Source: Oxytricha trifallax (taxonomy: Eukaryota > Ciliophora > Spirotrichea > Sporadotrichida > Oxytrichidae). From it: a stretch of 64,000 bases of DNA. The first letter of the stretch is position 1. Each line of letters opens with the position of its first letter. The DNA is taken from NCBI GenBank assembly GCA_000711775.1, contig ARYC01000036.1, forward strand, positions 104,266 through 168,265, read 5' to 3'. Position numbers and translations under genes: made by a program. Shown piece by piece: positions 12,385-24,600 of this stretch. Under the pieces are notes generated by a model that saw nothing but the letters and a program-made list of their open reading frames with translations, made no database searches and was not told where the DNA came from.

Positions 12385-13045
12385 AAGGGACAAAGTCTAG
12401 AAGAAAATTATCTGAGTTGAAACTCGACGACTTACAATCTAGAGATTGGCATGCCTTGGGTAGAGGCTAACAAGGGAGACTAGAGAAAACTAAATACATT
12501 GATGAAAAGATTTTTAAGTCATTCATAACAAACTTAATCATGGGCCCTTCCATACACAACTGTCAACAGAGCAAGCATGGAATTACTTATAAAATATTTA
12601 TAGCAATAGTTGCCATAAGTGAAAATATAGGTTATAGTGTCACATGATTAAATCCTAATATATAAAAGCTATTGAATATGTTGACAAGCGTGAGAACTTA
12701 AAAGTGAGCAACTCCTGTCATTGAGTGATTATTTTCTTGGACAATTTGCGTATCCATCACGCTTGGTCCGTATTGAATCATATTAGTGCCTATAGTTGAA
12801 AGTCAATATTAAATGCTTCCATTAGATCATAGTACAACTGTACTTTGGAAATTTTTTTTGAAAAATCACAATAAGGCATAGCTGGTGAATTAAGTCTTTT
12901 GGTATAAATTGGTGTAGAATGTTGGATTCATAAATAATGCGATAGAAAGTGTCGCTAAACAAATCAATTAGACATAATTAAAGAGGCTTTTTAAGACAAA
13001 TGAAAGATTATTTTAGATGTAATAATAAGTAACCATGATAATATT
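12385..13045 (+). pseudogene. IS630/Tc1-type transposase remnant, element B
   Basis: Only the catalytic part is recognisable, spread over several frames. The first Asp is in KYIDEKIF, followed by a tract similar to the other copies (ITYKIFIAIVAISENIGYS). The second Asp is in IIFLDNLRIHHA, and the third acidic residue in TLEIFFEKS. Multiple TGA stops and frame changes separate these blocks, so this is an old, dead copy, more decayed than elements A and D. It is convergent with the 22 kDa-type gene on the minus strand immediately downstream, repeating the order seen in elements A, C and D. Confidence 0.7.
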
Positions 13046-13059
13046 TAATTAAATTATAA

Positions 13060-13795
13060 ATTTGTTCAATAATTTTCTTGTCACTTTTAAGGTGCTTAGG
13101 CTCAACATCTCTGACAACCTCGTTTCCTCCATCATGCAATTCTTCCCTTAAGAAATTTTTTTTTTAATTTTCCGAAGGTCTGCCATTAATAATTATATTT
13201 CTTTGCACTCATGAGCTTTAGACTTAGATTTAGTTTAATTAGTTTCAGTGCTATATCCTTAATCAATAAAATAAATTAAGTTATCATACATGTAACTTAC
13301 TTGAAAAGAAATATTCAATATCAAGCTTCTAAAATATGTCTTTCCATTCATAAATTAATCTTCTTGTCCTCTTCAGTCTCTAAACGCTCCTAATCTTATT
13401 CGCATGTTGACCAATAAAATTTTGCAATGGTGGGCCAAGAACACTTTTCATGTACTTTTAGACAGAAAGATTTTCTAATGGTTTTAATAGTTCATGAATC
13501 TTATCTTTGTGAGTATTCCTTAATCTAATTAAAATTATCATTCCCAAGAGCTCCTCATATTAGTACATTTAGAATAACTAAACATGAGAACTCTTGAGTT
13601 GATTTTCTCTCAGCAAGAAATTCTTTCACAGGTCTCATTAGTATTTAGTTATCAGGTGGGAGGTAATACCCTTCTAAAAGAACATTGATAAAATAACTAT
13701 CATGTCTCAGAAAGTAATCCAATCTTTCATTGACTTGAACTTTTGTTCGAGCTCTCTGATGTCATATGCTCCACTTGGTTGCTCTCCATATTCGA
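13060..13795 (-). pseudogene. 22 kDa-type transposon protein remnant, element B
   Basis: Homologue of the 22 kDa-type proteins at 9.4, 33 and 53 kb. It shows the N-terminal block YDIRELEQKFKSMKDW, then YYLPPDN after the expected intron position, then YEELLGMIILIRLRNTHK, and QKYMKSVLGPPLQNF in place of the GILGTL block. At the intron position the GT donor appears to be lost (the sequence begins AT), which leaves the ~27-nt segment in the message or pseudogenised. Further frame changes occur near 13,650 and 13,300. The C-terminal part reads INGRPSENQKKNF followed by a basic tail. It faces the transposase remnant tail to tail and lies back to back with the zinc-finger remnant at 15.2 kb. Confidence 0.6.
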
Positions 13796-14589
13796 TTAGA
13801 CCTAAATAATTGTATTATTAACAATTTGATAAATATTTTGGATTATAAATAATACATTACAGCGAAGTCTTTGTTTATTAAGCTAAATTCAATAAATTAT
13901 AGTAAAATTTATATTAATCAGAATTAAAAAATCAAATTAATTAAAATAATTGTGTTTATCTTAATTAGTATGATAAACTTTAGCTTAATTAAATCATAGA
14001 AAATGAAATAAATATATTTTTCTATCGGTAATAGATTTACTTAAAATTATTTACAATTATTAACAATTATAATAATATAATTACTACCAGAACTTCTATT
14101 ATAATAAAAATTTATTATAATATTAATTTATTTATATTGATCGATTAACACAAAAACTAAGTTTAGTATTTTAGTTGTGACAATTCTGCTTAAAATGTTT
14201 GTGGTGTATTTGAATTAATGCAAACTATTATTCAATAATTACACTTTCATAAATTAAATAAAAATTTTACCATCTTGATTTAACTTTTATATCTTAAGAT
14301 TTGTTTAATAATTTTTATATCATTTTCATTTATATAATATTTAATAACTAAATGTCTTAATATTATATGAAAATGGTTTGCTTCTCAATTTTATATTACC
14401 ATCATATTATTAGTTTTAAGTATTTTTATTCTTGACAATCACTAAATATATGGTGTTAATGAGTCGCAGTTTAAATTTAAAAAATTTACTATATTTATCA
14501 AAATATATAATATATTAAATGTTATCTTAATTGTGTGGTTGAGAGGAGGACGATGATGAAGACAATGAAGAGGAAAAATTGAAAAAATT
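13796..14589. other. AT-rich noncoding stretch
   Basis: AT-rich DNA inside element B between the 22 kDa-type gene and the unknown repeated fragment. I see nothing specific. Confidence 0.4.
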
Positions 14590-14733
14590 CAAAATTTAAG
14601 GCTCATCTTGTCAACGTCGATGAAACTTGCTTGGCCTTACTAAACGCTAACGGCGCACCTCCAGTCACAAAAAAAGTAATAGTAAAGTGGACTGCCCTCT
14701 TGCATGTCTTGATGCTTGAAGAAAAGAAAGGGT
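14590..14733 (+). pseudogene. Remnant of a repeated unknown gene (copy 2)
   Basis: A GC-richer island reads KFKAHLVNVDETCLALLNAN, then GAPPVTKKVIVKWTA and LLHVLMLEEKKG before a TAA. An acidic run (GAG/GAC/GAT codons) precedes it in another frame at about 14,545-14,575. The pattern LAxxNAxGxPxxxKK...WT matches the fragment at 2050-2205. The two are diverged but clearly related. No family is recognised. Confidence 0.45.
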
Positions 14734-15164
14734 AATATATATCTTTTTTTAAATACCATATTTAATATTAAAAATTAATACCCTATATATAAATCACACA
14801 ATTAAGATAACATTAAATTACCTTGAGTTGAGAATGTTTTTATAATTAAGATCTCCAATAAATCTTGATTATTTTTTAATTTCTTTCTCTTAAATAATAA
14901 ATAAGACTATTAATTATTTATTACTAAAGTAAAATAAAAATAGTAGCTAGAATGGTTTTCTCAATTTATTACGATAAAGCTGAAAGAACTTTGTAGAAAA
15001 AAATAGTAAATTTGATTATACAATACCTTTTCCATTCATAAAAGAAGTAAATGGCTCATTTTTAAAACAAATTTATCTTATTGTAAAAGACTTAGCATAA
15101 AGATTTTGATTTTGAATTTTAGTAAAATATTCGAAAATCTAAATATAATTTATAAGTTGCTTGA

Positions 15165-15720
15165 CAAGAGTAATTAGATACCAGCAATAAATGATACTGA
15201 ACCATTTGATTGCAACTACTGCAATATATATTTTGATACATTTGAGATTTTTAGAACACACAGACATAGAAGCATTAGGAAAAAAATTTAAACTTAACAA
15301 AGACTGAGGGAAAAATATGTTGAAAACTTGTGATTACTGCCCAAGAGAATTTGTTAGGAAAAATAATTTTGCTTGCTATATTACCATCTGTATAAAACTA
15401 AAACCCGTTGACATCATCCTTATAAAGAGAATCAAAGACTAGAGAAAAAAGAATTGAATTTACAAATACGAGTCTATTGTAAGAATAATAATATAGCAAA
15501 CTACCTGTTTATAGCTATCAACAAAAGGAATAATGCAAATAAATTAAGAATCTTCAAAAACTTAGTTAAGTTTAATGGGAATATCAAACATCTCATCATG
15601 TGTGAGATGATTGACTATGATTGGCTGAGACATATGGAAAATTATATGATGCAGCAATCTATGTAGAACATGACGTTTAAAAATTCTTTCTCAGCGAGTC
15701 AAAATATTGTAGGAATACAT
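15165..15720 (+). pseudogene. C2H2 zinc-finger protein remnant, element B
   Basis: In ciliate code a first finger reads FDCNYCNIYFDTFEIF followed by THRH, and, after a TGA and a shift, a second finger begins CDYCPREFVRKNNF. A charged region follows (ENQRLEKKELNLQ onward) to about 15,720, where a foldback element interrupts the sequence. It is transcribed away from the 22 kDa-type gene of element B, the same slot that holds the zinc-finger kinase in element C and the zinc-finger-MT-A70 gene in element A. The catalytic half is not identifiable, so I cannot say which type it was. Confidence 0.55.
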
Positions 15721-16124
15721 TTGATTTGGGAAAATAATTTATAATTCGAATATTAAAATATTAAATTCGTGGCAGTTAACTTTCTGGAAACCCTGACAAT
15801 ATGGTACTTGTTCGATAGAGAATTCAAAATTAGCTGGACTTTACTATTGGCGGTACCCCTCTATCGCATTCCTGAAGCGAGTTAACTCGACTTTAATTTT
15901 GGGTGATTTGTTTAGTTTTTTTTAATGCAGAAATTAAAGTCGAGTTAACTCGCTTCAGGAATGCGATAGAAGGGTACCGCCAATAGTAAAGTCCAGCTAA
16001 TTTTGAATTCTCTATCGAACAAGTACCATATTGTCAGGGTTTCCAGAAAGTTAACTGCCACGAATTTAATATTTTAATATTCGAATTATAAATTATTTTC
16101 CCAAATCAAATATATTCCTACAAT
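15706..16124. repeat. 419-bp foldback (inverted-repeat) element
   Basis: Two near-identical 194-bp arms (15,706-15,899 and 15,931-16,124) are separated by a 31-nt loop. The outer ends read ATTGTAGGAATA and its complement. Arms differ only at scattered bases. No clear target duplication was found at the edges. It lies at the end of the zinc-finger remnant of element B and may have truncated it. Confidence 0.9.
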
Positions 16125-16279
16125 AACAAGAATCGACATTTTTTTATAATTTTTTTTATTTACACTTTAGTGTGCTTTTGAAATTAATTAACACTAAAAA
16201 AATTAATATATACTGTTTTTAATAAGAATTATTATGGAAATCCTTAAAATCACACTCTTAGTTTTAAGATCATATAAAA

Positions 16280-17300
16280 TACCTAATTTTTCTTAAATCT
16301 TTGCGTGTTTGAAGAAAAATTGATTCTTATTTGATATTCAAGCTCAGCGAGATTAGAATTACACACTTCGAGACGCGACATGAAAAAGATTCATTCAAGG
16401 CATATATTTTATATCTTAAGTAATTTAATCAGACTCCAAAAAATTGTTTTAGACTTTTTACAAGAATTATTATAATAATCATTAAAATCGCATTCTTATT
16501 AATACGATCACACGAACTTCAAATGCCTGTAACTTTGCGCGTTTTAAAGATAAATTGATTCTGATTCGATATTCGTGCTCAGTGAAGTCTAAATAACCAG
16601 AATACATATTTCCCAGTATTTTTAGAAAATATAAATTCGCGACTGCATGTAGGCGAGGAAGGGTTCGGACCAGGACAAATTTTGAAAATTGTAAAATTGA
16701 CAATGACCCCTTTAAAACTATTGAAAATGACTATATATCTGGTGTTCCGGTGTCGCACTCTTGTTCATGAGCCCAAATTTAGTGGATTTGCTTCATTCCA
16801 GATCTCCTCATGAATTTTCCTGACCATCTTTTGAGGCCCTCAAAACCCCAAAAAAGAAGAGTTCAGGGTTACATAAGGAAATTGCTTATTTTATTTATAT
16901 ATTTGCGTGTTTGAAAATTAATTTATTCTGAATCTATATTCGTGCTCAGCAAGGTCTTAATAACCATAATCGATATTTCAAAGCTCCTTTTATTAAGAAT
17001 AAAGTATCATTTTTCAAATTGTTGATCACTCTTATACATTATTTTGTACTTTATTTTTTAAGGATTTTTATTTTAGAAAATGTAATAACGATTCTTTTAT
17101 AAAAAAAGTAGCATTCATATTGTTAAACTATAATTGAGAAGCTCCACAAATTAAATTAAAAAACTTACTTTTAGGATATCTCATGAATTCCGTGACCATC
17201 TTTTTAGGCTTTTTAAAACCCAGAAAGGGAGGGCTAGGGTTCTTTAAGTAATTTACCAAAAATAGCTTATTTTGCTTCTATCTTTGCGCCTCTCCTTCAA
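16280..17300. repeat. Degenerate tandem repeats of about 370 bp
   Basis: Related blocks recur: one with the core GATATTC(G/A)TGCTCAG(C/T)(G/A)A at about 16,335, 16,570 and 16,935, each preceded by TTTGCG(T/C)GTTT. A second block, CTCATGAATT..C.TGACCATC, occurs at about 16,806 and 17,180. Spacing is 233 bp for the first pair and 368-377 bp for the others. The copies are strongly diverged. A 73-codon minus-strand ORF at 16,482-16,703 lies within these repeats and is probably not a gene. Confidence 0.6.
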
Positions 17301-17401
17301 GAAAGTTATCCTCCGTAAAAAATTAGAAAGTACATACAAATTTTATTTGTTATATATTATGATAGACTGTTTATTATTCTTTTTGGATCTGTAAAGTTTA
17401 A

Positions 17402-17790
17402 ACTGCCTGGACTTTACAGAATGAAGAAACCTGCTTGGAGAATTAAACAAGCTCTATTTTCAAAGCAATTATCGCAAGAAGTTTTTAATTTTGATTTACC
17501 TTCTAACTTGAACTAGAGAAATCTTTTCATTACATTAGTAGTAATCTAAGAGAGAAAGATGACTTAGAAATTAATAAATAAAATCATTTATATGATGATG
17601 GGACGAAAGAATTTGGTTCAAGCTTGATAAAACGTGAAAGATACAATGCAGGTAGTGTTTTTACACTGCTCACTGCTTTGAAAAGTTCATCAAAGCTAAG
17701 AAAGGCAATATAGACGATAAAGTTTCCTATAAAAAATTGGACTTCTTTTGAGATTGATCTGGTAGAAGAGAGAAAATAATCTCAATTATT
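17402..17790 (+). CDS. Unrecognised ciliate-coded gene fragment
   Basis: Open frames in ciliate code: LPGLYRMKKPAWRIKQALF first, then, after a shift near 17,525, FHYISSNLREKDDLEINKQ, an LYDDGTKEFGSSLIKRERY block and IKFPIKNWTSFEIDL. GC is above background. The frame change may be a mutation or an excised segment. I recognise no domain. Confidence 0.35.
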
Positions 17791-18213
17791 ATTTCCTGTA
17801 TGGATACATAACTTTATTATTCATAAATCTATTTCAATTAAATCATTATTTCATTTATAAAAGTTAGAAATATTTTATTATATTACTATTTTGCTATAGA
17901 TATAGTTAATCTTCAAATATGAAATTTCTATCATTGTAATCTATTTAAACAATATTGGCAAGAATTACCGTCAAGTGGTACAATGCCTGATGCTAATATA
18001 GCATCTTACAATAAAGATATTGGCATTAAGTCTAGATCTATAATATTTTAGAAAAAGCAATAGTTTTGTTAAGTTTTCTAAATCATTATTAATTTTATAA
18101 ATATTTTAATATGTTTAATGATAAAAATTCATCTTCTCTGTAATTTTTATTAATCCATTTGGTATTTTGTAAAATTAATATACCTTAATGCATTTTATAT
18201 GCCTATTTAATGA

Positions 18214-18236
18214 AAAACCCCAATAACACCCCAACA
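18214..18236. repeat. Telomere-like C4A-rich motif
   Basis: Reads AAAAACCCCAATAACACCCC, a decayed form of the C4A4 repeats that end TBE elements. It is 350-380 bp upstream of an unrecognised gene and could be the left end of an old element. The match is weak. Confidence 0.35.
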
Positions 18237-18579
18237 ATATTATAGAAATAAAATCATTGAAACATCTTATAAGTGTATATGGGTTTTATATGTAAAAAAA
18301 ATCTGCTAAGTTTATCTTGATTTATTTATAATTATCTAAAATAATTTGAAAAATAAAAATAAATATTTAAAAGGATTAAAATTATTGACATTTAATTTGA
18401 TACAAAATAATTTAACAATAGTAGTTAAAAGTATATATATTAGCTATTTAGTTTAAATTATTAAAAAAGGATTGTTACCCAGTTCAGGAAACACAAATAA
18501 TGTTGTATTATATTATTGAGTTTAATTGATTGGCTTTGAGAGAGGCAATAAAATAGAATTCTACTTTTCTTATAATTTT

Positions 18580-19530
18580 AGATAGAGGATTGAGAAAGTG
18601 CAATTCAACAAACAAAAGGTCTCTCAACTCTTCCTCCTTCTAATCTTCATGAAAGATAAAAGTATAGTACAACTTGAGAAAAGTATCGCTTCAATGAATT
18701 CGAAATTAAACAATGGTAAATTCTGGAGACAACAGGAAAATATAGAAGCAATCATGCTACCTTTATTTTACCAAAACTCAATCAAAAGCTGCCTCAACTT
18801 GGATGTAGTTAGGGTTGCTTAGCTCTCATTAACTATGGATAAACTGGATACAAGAAGGTAAGTCTGGAATCTAGCTGTGAAAAAAAGTACAATTCCTAAT
18901 TAAAAACAAAAGTACAATTTCTTTCTATATTTATATATAACTCAAAGTAGTAATGGAAAAGATTCACTACAATCAAACTAACTGTAAATGAGGAGATTAA
19001 CCAAGTACCAGACTCATAAGAATGCAGAGGGATGACTATATAAATCGTGAACCACATAGCGTTGGAGGATCCATTATAATCAATCTTTCAGATATTCGAA
19101 AAAGGCTAGTTCAATATGCAGAGGTATTACCTATAGGATATATGCATAAAGATGGGAGAGGAAAAATAAAGATTTATGGCAATTGGGAGATCACAAAAAT
19201 TGACAATGAAATGATAAATCTGATTTTCACATAGACATGGGATGATTAAGATATAAAGAACAGATTGCAATTCAAATAAGAAGGAAAGAATATGATTTAA
19301 GATAGCTAATGTATCGAAATCAAAGAGGAACTCGCGGATGTTCAATAGTACTTATTCAACAATGAAACATGAATCTCGCAGAGTCATTAAGAGGAAAGAT
19401 GAAAAGCAGTATAAGAGAGAACACGAGATGATTTAGGTGAAAATCAACATCCCGCAAGAAAAAGAGAACAACTTGGCAGAAACAGTAGAGTTGAATAGTA
19501 AGGAGAATAACCTGAATGACAAGGGAAGAT
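18580..19530 (+). pseudogene. Unrecognised ciliate-coded gene
   Basis: A first open stretch (18,580 to about 18,850) encodes a charged segment including QLEKSIASMNSKLNNGKFW and ending near TMDKLDTRRQ, where GTAAGT suggests a splice donor. A second stretch starts near 19,022 (MQRDDYINREPHSVGGS) and contains RLVQYAEVLPIGYMHKDGRG and IKIYGNWEITKIDNE, running to a TGA near 19,369. A third, shifted by one base, is highly charged (MKHESRRVIKRKDEKQYKRE) and ends at TGA 19,528-19,530. The parts look like one gene with an intron and one frameshift. It is convergent with the gene at 19.8-20.2 kb. No family is recognised. Confidence 0.45.
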
Positions 19531-19824
19531 GAGCAAAAATAATTGTAATAAATTACCGGATTTTATGAATTTGTATATTTTTCATTTTATTATTAATTTA
19601 TCTTACTACACCTTAATGATTTAATTAAAAAAAGTTGATAAAATGTAAGTGTTAAAACTATTAAGGTATCAAAACTTTATTTAATTAAAAGATTGTAAAT
19701 TTGATAGATATAAAGATTAAAAATTCTTCTTAGAAACAAAAACATTATAATTTTATATAAATTATTATTATTTTCAGGGTGATTGTCGCAGTATTTGTTT
19801 ATAAAAGTGATTATGAACCTTTAG

Positions 19825-20225
19825 CTTTCTTGTTCTTAAAATCTATTTAAGACACTGTCTTCAGCTAGCTCTAAGAGACACCATTGCACTCATCATCGAA
19901 ATCATCTGGCACAAGTATAATAGTATATGGTACGGCACTTGTAGACCTAGTTCCACTACATTTGGAAATGAAATGAGGATTGATAAGGTCGACAAAGTAC
20001 TCTACCTTTTTATGATCTACCTCTCCATCACAGAAACTGGTTTGAATACTGTAGTTAGTTATCTGAGTCTCAGAATCAATCCTAGCTCATCAGCACCTTA
20101 TGATCCCCATTTATCTTTTTCGCATCATGAATAGCTGCAAGTGATAGCTTGTAATTTTCTTCTTCTTTTATAGTGAGCGAGTGATTCCTTGTCTTCTTGA
20201 TTCTCTTGGGTTCTGTTCTTAGTAC
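19825..20225 (-). pseudogene. Unrecognised ciliate-coded gene
   Basis: On the minus strand a basic N-terminal stretch (RTEPKRIKKTRNHSLTIKEE) leads to a TGA. After a frame change come RIDSETQITNYSIQTSF, EVDHKKVEYFVDLINPHF and SAVPYTIILVPDDFDDEC, then a Gln-rich tail. GC is clearly above background. It faces the gene at 18.6-19.5 kb tail to tail, like the convergent pairs of the TBE-like elements, but neither product resembles the transposase or the 22 kDa-type protein. Confidence 0.4.
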
Positions 20226-20994
20226 TATGTTTTTTCTTCTGATTCAATATAACAAAAGATTAAAATTTTAGGCATGAGGTATTTTATAAAGAATTGTTAA
20301 ACTTATTTTGTTTAATTTTCTCTTTGTAATAGCTAATTAGAATCAAAATAGTACTATTTTTATATTTGCTTAGGATTCATGTAATTTTATTTTAAAATCA
20401 TTTTCTACACAGTTGTTGTTAATATCTAAATATGATATAATTTATCTCTTAAATAATTTGGTTAAAAATTAATTCAATATGTGAAAGGAATTTGTGTTGA
20501 ATTGAGAACTCCTATAAGTCTATATGAAATAACTTAATATTTGTAAGATTTCATTAATTTCATTAATTTCAAATCTTTAACATTTCAAAAGAATTCATTT
20601 AATGTATTTTCGCAATCTTGGTTGATGATATTTCAAAATCTTCATTATAACATTAAAATACTGTAAGTCAAGTTAAATTATTATAAAACTGAACATTTTT
20701 ATGCACGAGACATTGACAGAAAAACAAAGATCATTCATAAAAGTACAAAAGTAAAATGTTAAAAAACAAAATGAATGGCTTAAGTAATATAATGTTAAAT
20801 TATTCTAATATATATATAAACAAAATATATTAAATTATCATTATTATATTTAAATAATTTTCCTTTATATTTAATTTGTGTGAATTTTTAAAAAAAATAA
20901 TTATCTTGTTTAATGACTGGAACAATATAGTGGGTATTTACATTAAGATAAGGTAAATATCATATATTTATAATTAATAATGTAGTCGATACGG

Positions 20995-21330
20995 TGGTAA
21001 ATTGCATCATGACAATAAAATAAGGCACTCTTTGATGCAGAGCGAGCTATATCACGACTATGTCTCCAGTTTACACAAATGCCCCAATTGCCGAGATTAT
21101 ATAAGTTTAATATTCCGAAAAATGTCTATAATCTTCTTAGAGTGATTTTCTAGATTATTGATTATACTCTTAATAATCATTCATTTTTCTTTGGGTAATA
21201 TTTGTAGAGAGCGAGAATTAAGACATGTAATCAGCTGTACTAGAACCACCACTTGTCAATAAGGTTACTTTCAGCTCTCAGTTGCTGAAACTGACGTTTG
21301 GGTACTTTCTACTCTACAGTGATTATTGAT
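20995..21330 (+). pseudogene. Possible ISXO2/IS1595-like transposase remnant
   Basis: In ciliate code the region reads RHSLMQSELYHDYVSSLHKC, then a zinc-ribbon-like CPNCRDYISLIF, then FRKNVYNLLRVIFQIIDYTL, and, in another frame, GYFQLSVAETDVWVLSTL. The CPxC ribbon followed by a hydrophobic helix resembles the N-terminus of ISXO2/IS1595 (Merlin-type) transposases, which make 8-bp duplications. No catalytic residues can be shown, so this is a weak call. A BED-like fragment (ICKICKSSNSTGIMRHIH) follows at about 21,585-21,640. Confidence 0.25.
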
Positions 21331-21639
21331 CTTGTTAAGTGGGCTATGGAGCTGACCTCTTGAGTGAACTAAAAGTAGTAGATCGGATTTCTATTTAGCT
21401 TTTAACTTAATACAATGAAACTGAAAATGATTAAAATGACTAATTAAATTTAATACATAAAAACCTTATTATATTTTGTAAATTATAAGTTAATAATATA
21501 ATTATCCAAAACAAACTGATTCTATCAATTACAAAATCTGTTTTTTGTGCAGACTCCTCTGGCTGTAAACTGAAAGATAATCTGTAAAATATGCAAATCC
21601 AGTAACAGTACTGGTATCATGAGACATATTCACGACTAA

Positions 21640-24600
21640 AATATAAAAATGACTAGATTTGATTCTTGTTTTTAAACTTCAGTTTTAATTATATTACAAA
21701 TTATGTTGCAAAGAGAATAATTTAATAAGTATCTAATATAAGAGGTAATTTTTATCTATTTTTATTCATTTTAAGAATTAAACACTTTTCTGATCTTATA
21801 CTTTGCATATAAAGCGTTGTAAATCTGTATTTATAAAATAATTCGTATTTAAAAATTCTTCTTCCTATTACTTTCATTTTAAATTATATTACCTCTTAAT
21901 TAGATTTTACAATTTTTATATGAAGTTAATCTCATTATCTTATTGTGTCTAGGATTCATGATGGTACACTTAATACTGTCTCCTAGGTTCCAACCTATTT
22001 CTATTGTTTTCTCCAGAAACGCTTTGTTTCAAGATTACATTGCTCTCGGTTGTTTTGATGCACTTAATTTGTTGCTATTCTATCTTAATCGTTGATCTTT
22101 TAGATATTGTTAATGCACTTTTAAATCTTAAAATTAAGACAAATTCTCACTTGTCTTTGAATGCGCCAAGATTCTTAAGAACTTTTCATCAATAATACAC
22201 TCAGGAGTTGAGTTTATTAAAATCTTCCGCTTATGAGCTTCTATCAATGGTTGTGCTTATCTGCTCAATGAAATCATTTCTTGCATCTTAAATTGCTCAG
22301 CAATTCATAATACAAAATCGATGAAGGCTTTATTTACTAGGAAATTATTATAATATTGGAATTATGTTCATATATTTATTATCGATTATTTTTTATATCT
22401 TCTTAATCTTCAGAATGATCTTATAATTATAATTCACACATAATTTTGGATTGGGCAATATCATAATTTATAATGTACAGACGCTTAATTCTTAATACTT
22501 TATTAAATGTGACAAAAAAATAAGTTCTTAACACAAATACAATTAATCTAAATTTAGTAAGTTTATAGGTTTTAATTAAATTTTACTAAAAATAATGCCA
22601 ATTATCATTGTTTTTTTGTATTATAAATTTCTTTATTAACTGTTTTTTAATCTTCTAATTAACAAATAACAGAAAAATATGAATTTTAGCCCATCTAAAC
22701 TTAGTTAATTATGAAAATTATTTTATTCATATGGCTAATTGACAATAGAAATTATTTTTTTAAATTAGTTTATTGTTGTTTCAGCATGATAGTGAGTATT
22801 GTGTATTCCCTTTTTATAAAACTAAGGATCGTTTTAATTTTTAAATAGGCGACAAAGGATTTATATTATCAAACTAACAAAAAAAAAATATAAAGCGAGT
22901 TCAAAATAAAATATGAAATTACTAGAAATTATTCATATAATAAAAAACATAGGGAATATTTTTGGTAGAAATATAATAAACTGCCAAGTACTATTAAAAC
23001 GTTAATTAAATTGCATCTTAAATATATAAATATAGAAAACGTATGAACTTAAATAGATGCTTTAGAGTTTATAGTACTTATAAATTTTTATTTCACTTTG
23101 ATGTCTTTAATATTTTTTATAATTTTTACTTTAACTAAGAAAAGACATTGAATTTTCATCATTATAGTTATTTTATTGAGATTTTTCAGTTCTAATATTG
23201 AATGATTGAGATATTTTAGCTATCGCACTTTTTGACATTTTCACAAAAAATCTATCAATGAATAATTATGTATCTGAGATAAAACCCCGTTAGTCAATTA
23301 AGATTGAAGATTGGGGATTAAGATTAATAAAATTAAAATATATTTATTATTGGCGTAAATTATTAAAGTTTTGGCTAATTATTAAAACCATTGGCTCGAA
23401 TAATTGTCTCTATAAAATAAACCAATCAGGGTGCGTAAATTTGTTTTTAGCCTAATTATAATTAATTTTAGCCAATAATAATATATTTTTAATTTCTTTA
23501 TTCTTAATCCCCAATCTTCGTTCTGAATTGACTAACGGGGTTTTATATAAATAAATAATATTTTAGTTAAGTTGACTCAGCTTCTATTAATTTCAGATTA
23601 GTAACTTACAATAATAATATTTTTAATTAGAGGATGCGCAATATTTCAGATTTTCTCAATGTAATGCTTATATAAAACCATTTTCTTTTTTATTTTTTTA
23701 ATAATATTAATATGTTAATTGATTATTTGAAACTATTTTTCATATTTAAAAATTTATGATCTATATTCGAGAGTTTAATTTAATAAAACTAATAATAGAA
23801 GAAAATTTCAATAAAAGTTATAAAAATCATTGAACTAGTTGAAATCATATAAGTATTCATTTGAATAGAAGCTTAAATTTAAAAGAAGCATACCATATTC
23901 TTGATTCTAAGTACATTATTTATTATAAAATTTTGTAGAATAATTAAGAATAATCAATCATTATAGTATTAAACGCTGGTATATTAAAAATTCTTATATA
24001 CAGCGAGTAAGTAATAAAAATACTAGAAATATTCATATAACTGTATTAATGTTGAGTTTGAGAGTTGCTTATAAAAATTAAATTAATTTGAATAATTTAA
24101 ATGAATTGGAAAAAAAGAACGCTTTAATTTAAATTGATTGAAATGGGCTTTATAGGAAACAAATAAATACCAAATGAATGATAACATACCAAGCAATCGT
24201 AATGATTTTTTATGCAAGAAAAAATATGACATACAAATATTGACACAACACTACGTAAAATCATTTGGCAATAAAGTACTCTCCCCGAAGAAAAGACATA
24301 CTTAAAAACATTTTTCAAACAAAAGATATTTTTTATTGATTTGAGTCACTTACGAGGGATTACTAAGTACTGCATAGCTACAGAGAATAGCAGTAATACT
24401 TGAGATTATCAATTACACTATTTCTATGATTATAAATATAAGAGGTCAACGAGACATACACTAGTTTTTGATAAGATTTTTCCCCATACATTTGCTACCT
24501 AAAATAATTAGAAAATATGGCTGGCCTTATTTTGATTCAGAGTTACGAACTAATATAACAAAATACGAGCAGCTTTCTCTATCTTATACCGCTCTACCAA

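Noticed and set aside
16482-16703. 73-codon minus-strand ORF
   Set aside because: It lies in the degenerate repeat field and has no recognisable motif.
20995-21060. Possible tRNA-like GC-richer stretch
   Set aside because: No acceptor-stem pairing or TTCRA loop could be found; a coding reading (CPxC ribbon) fits better.
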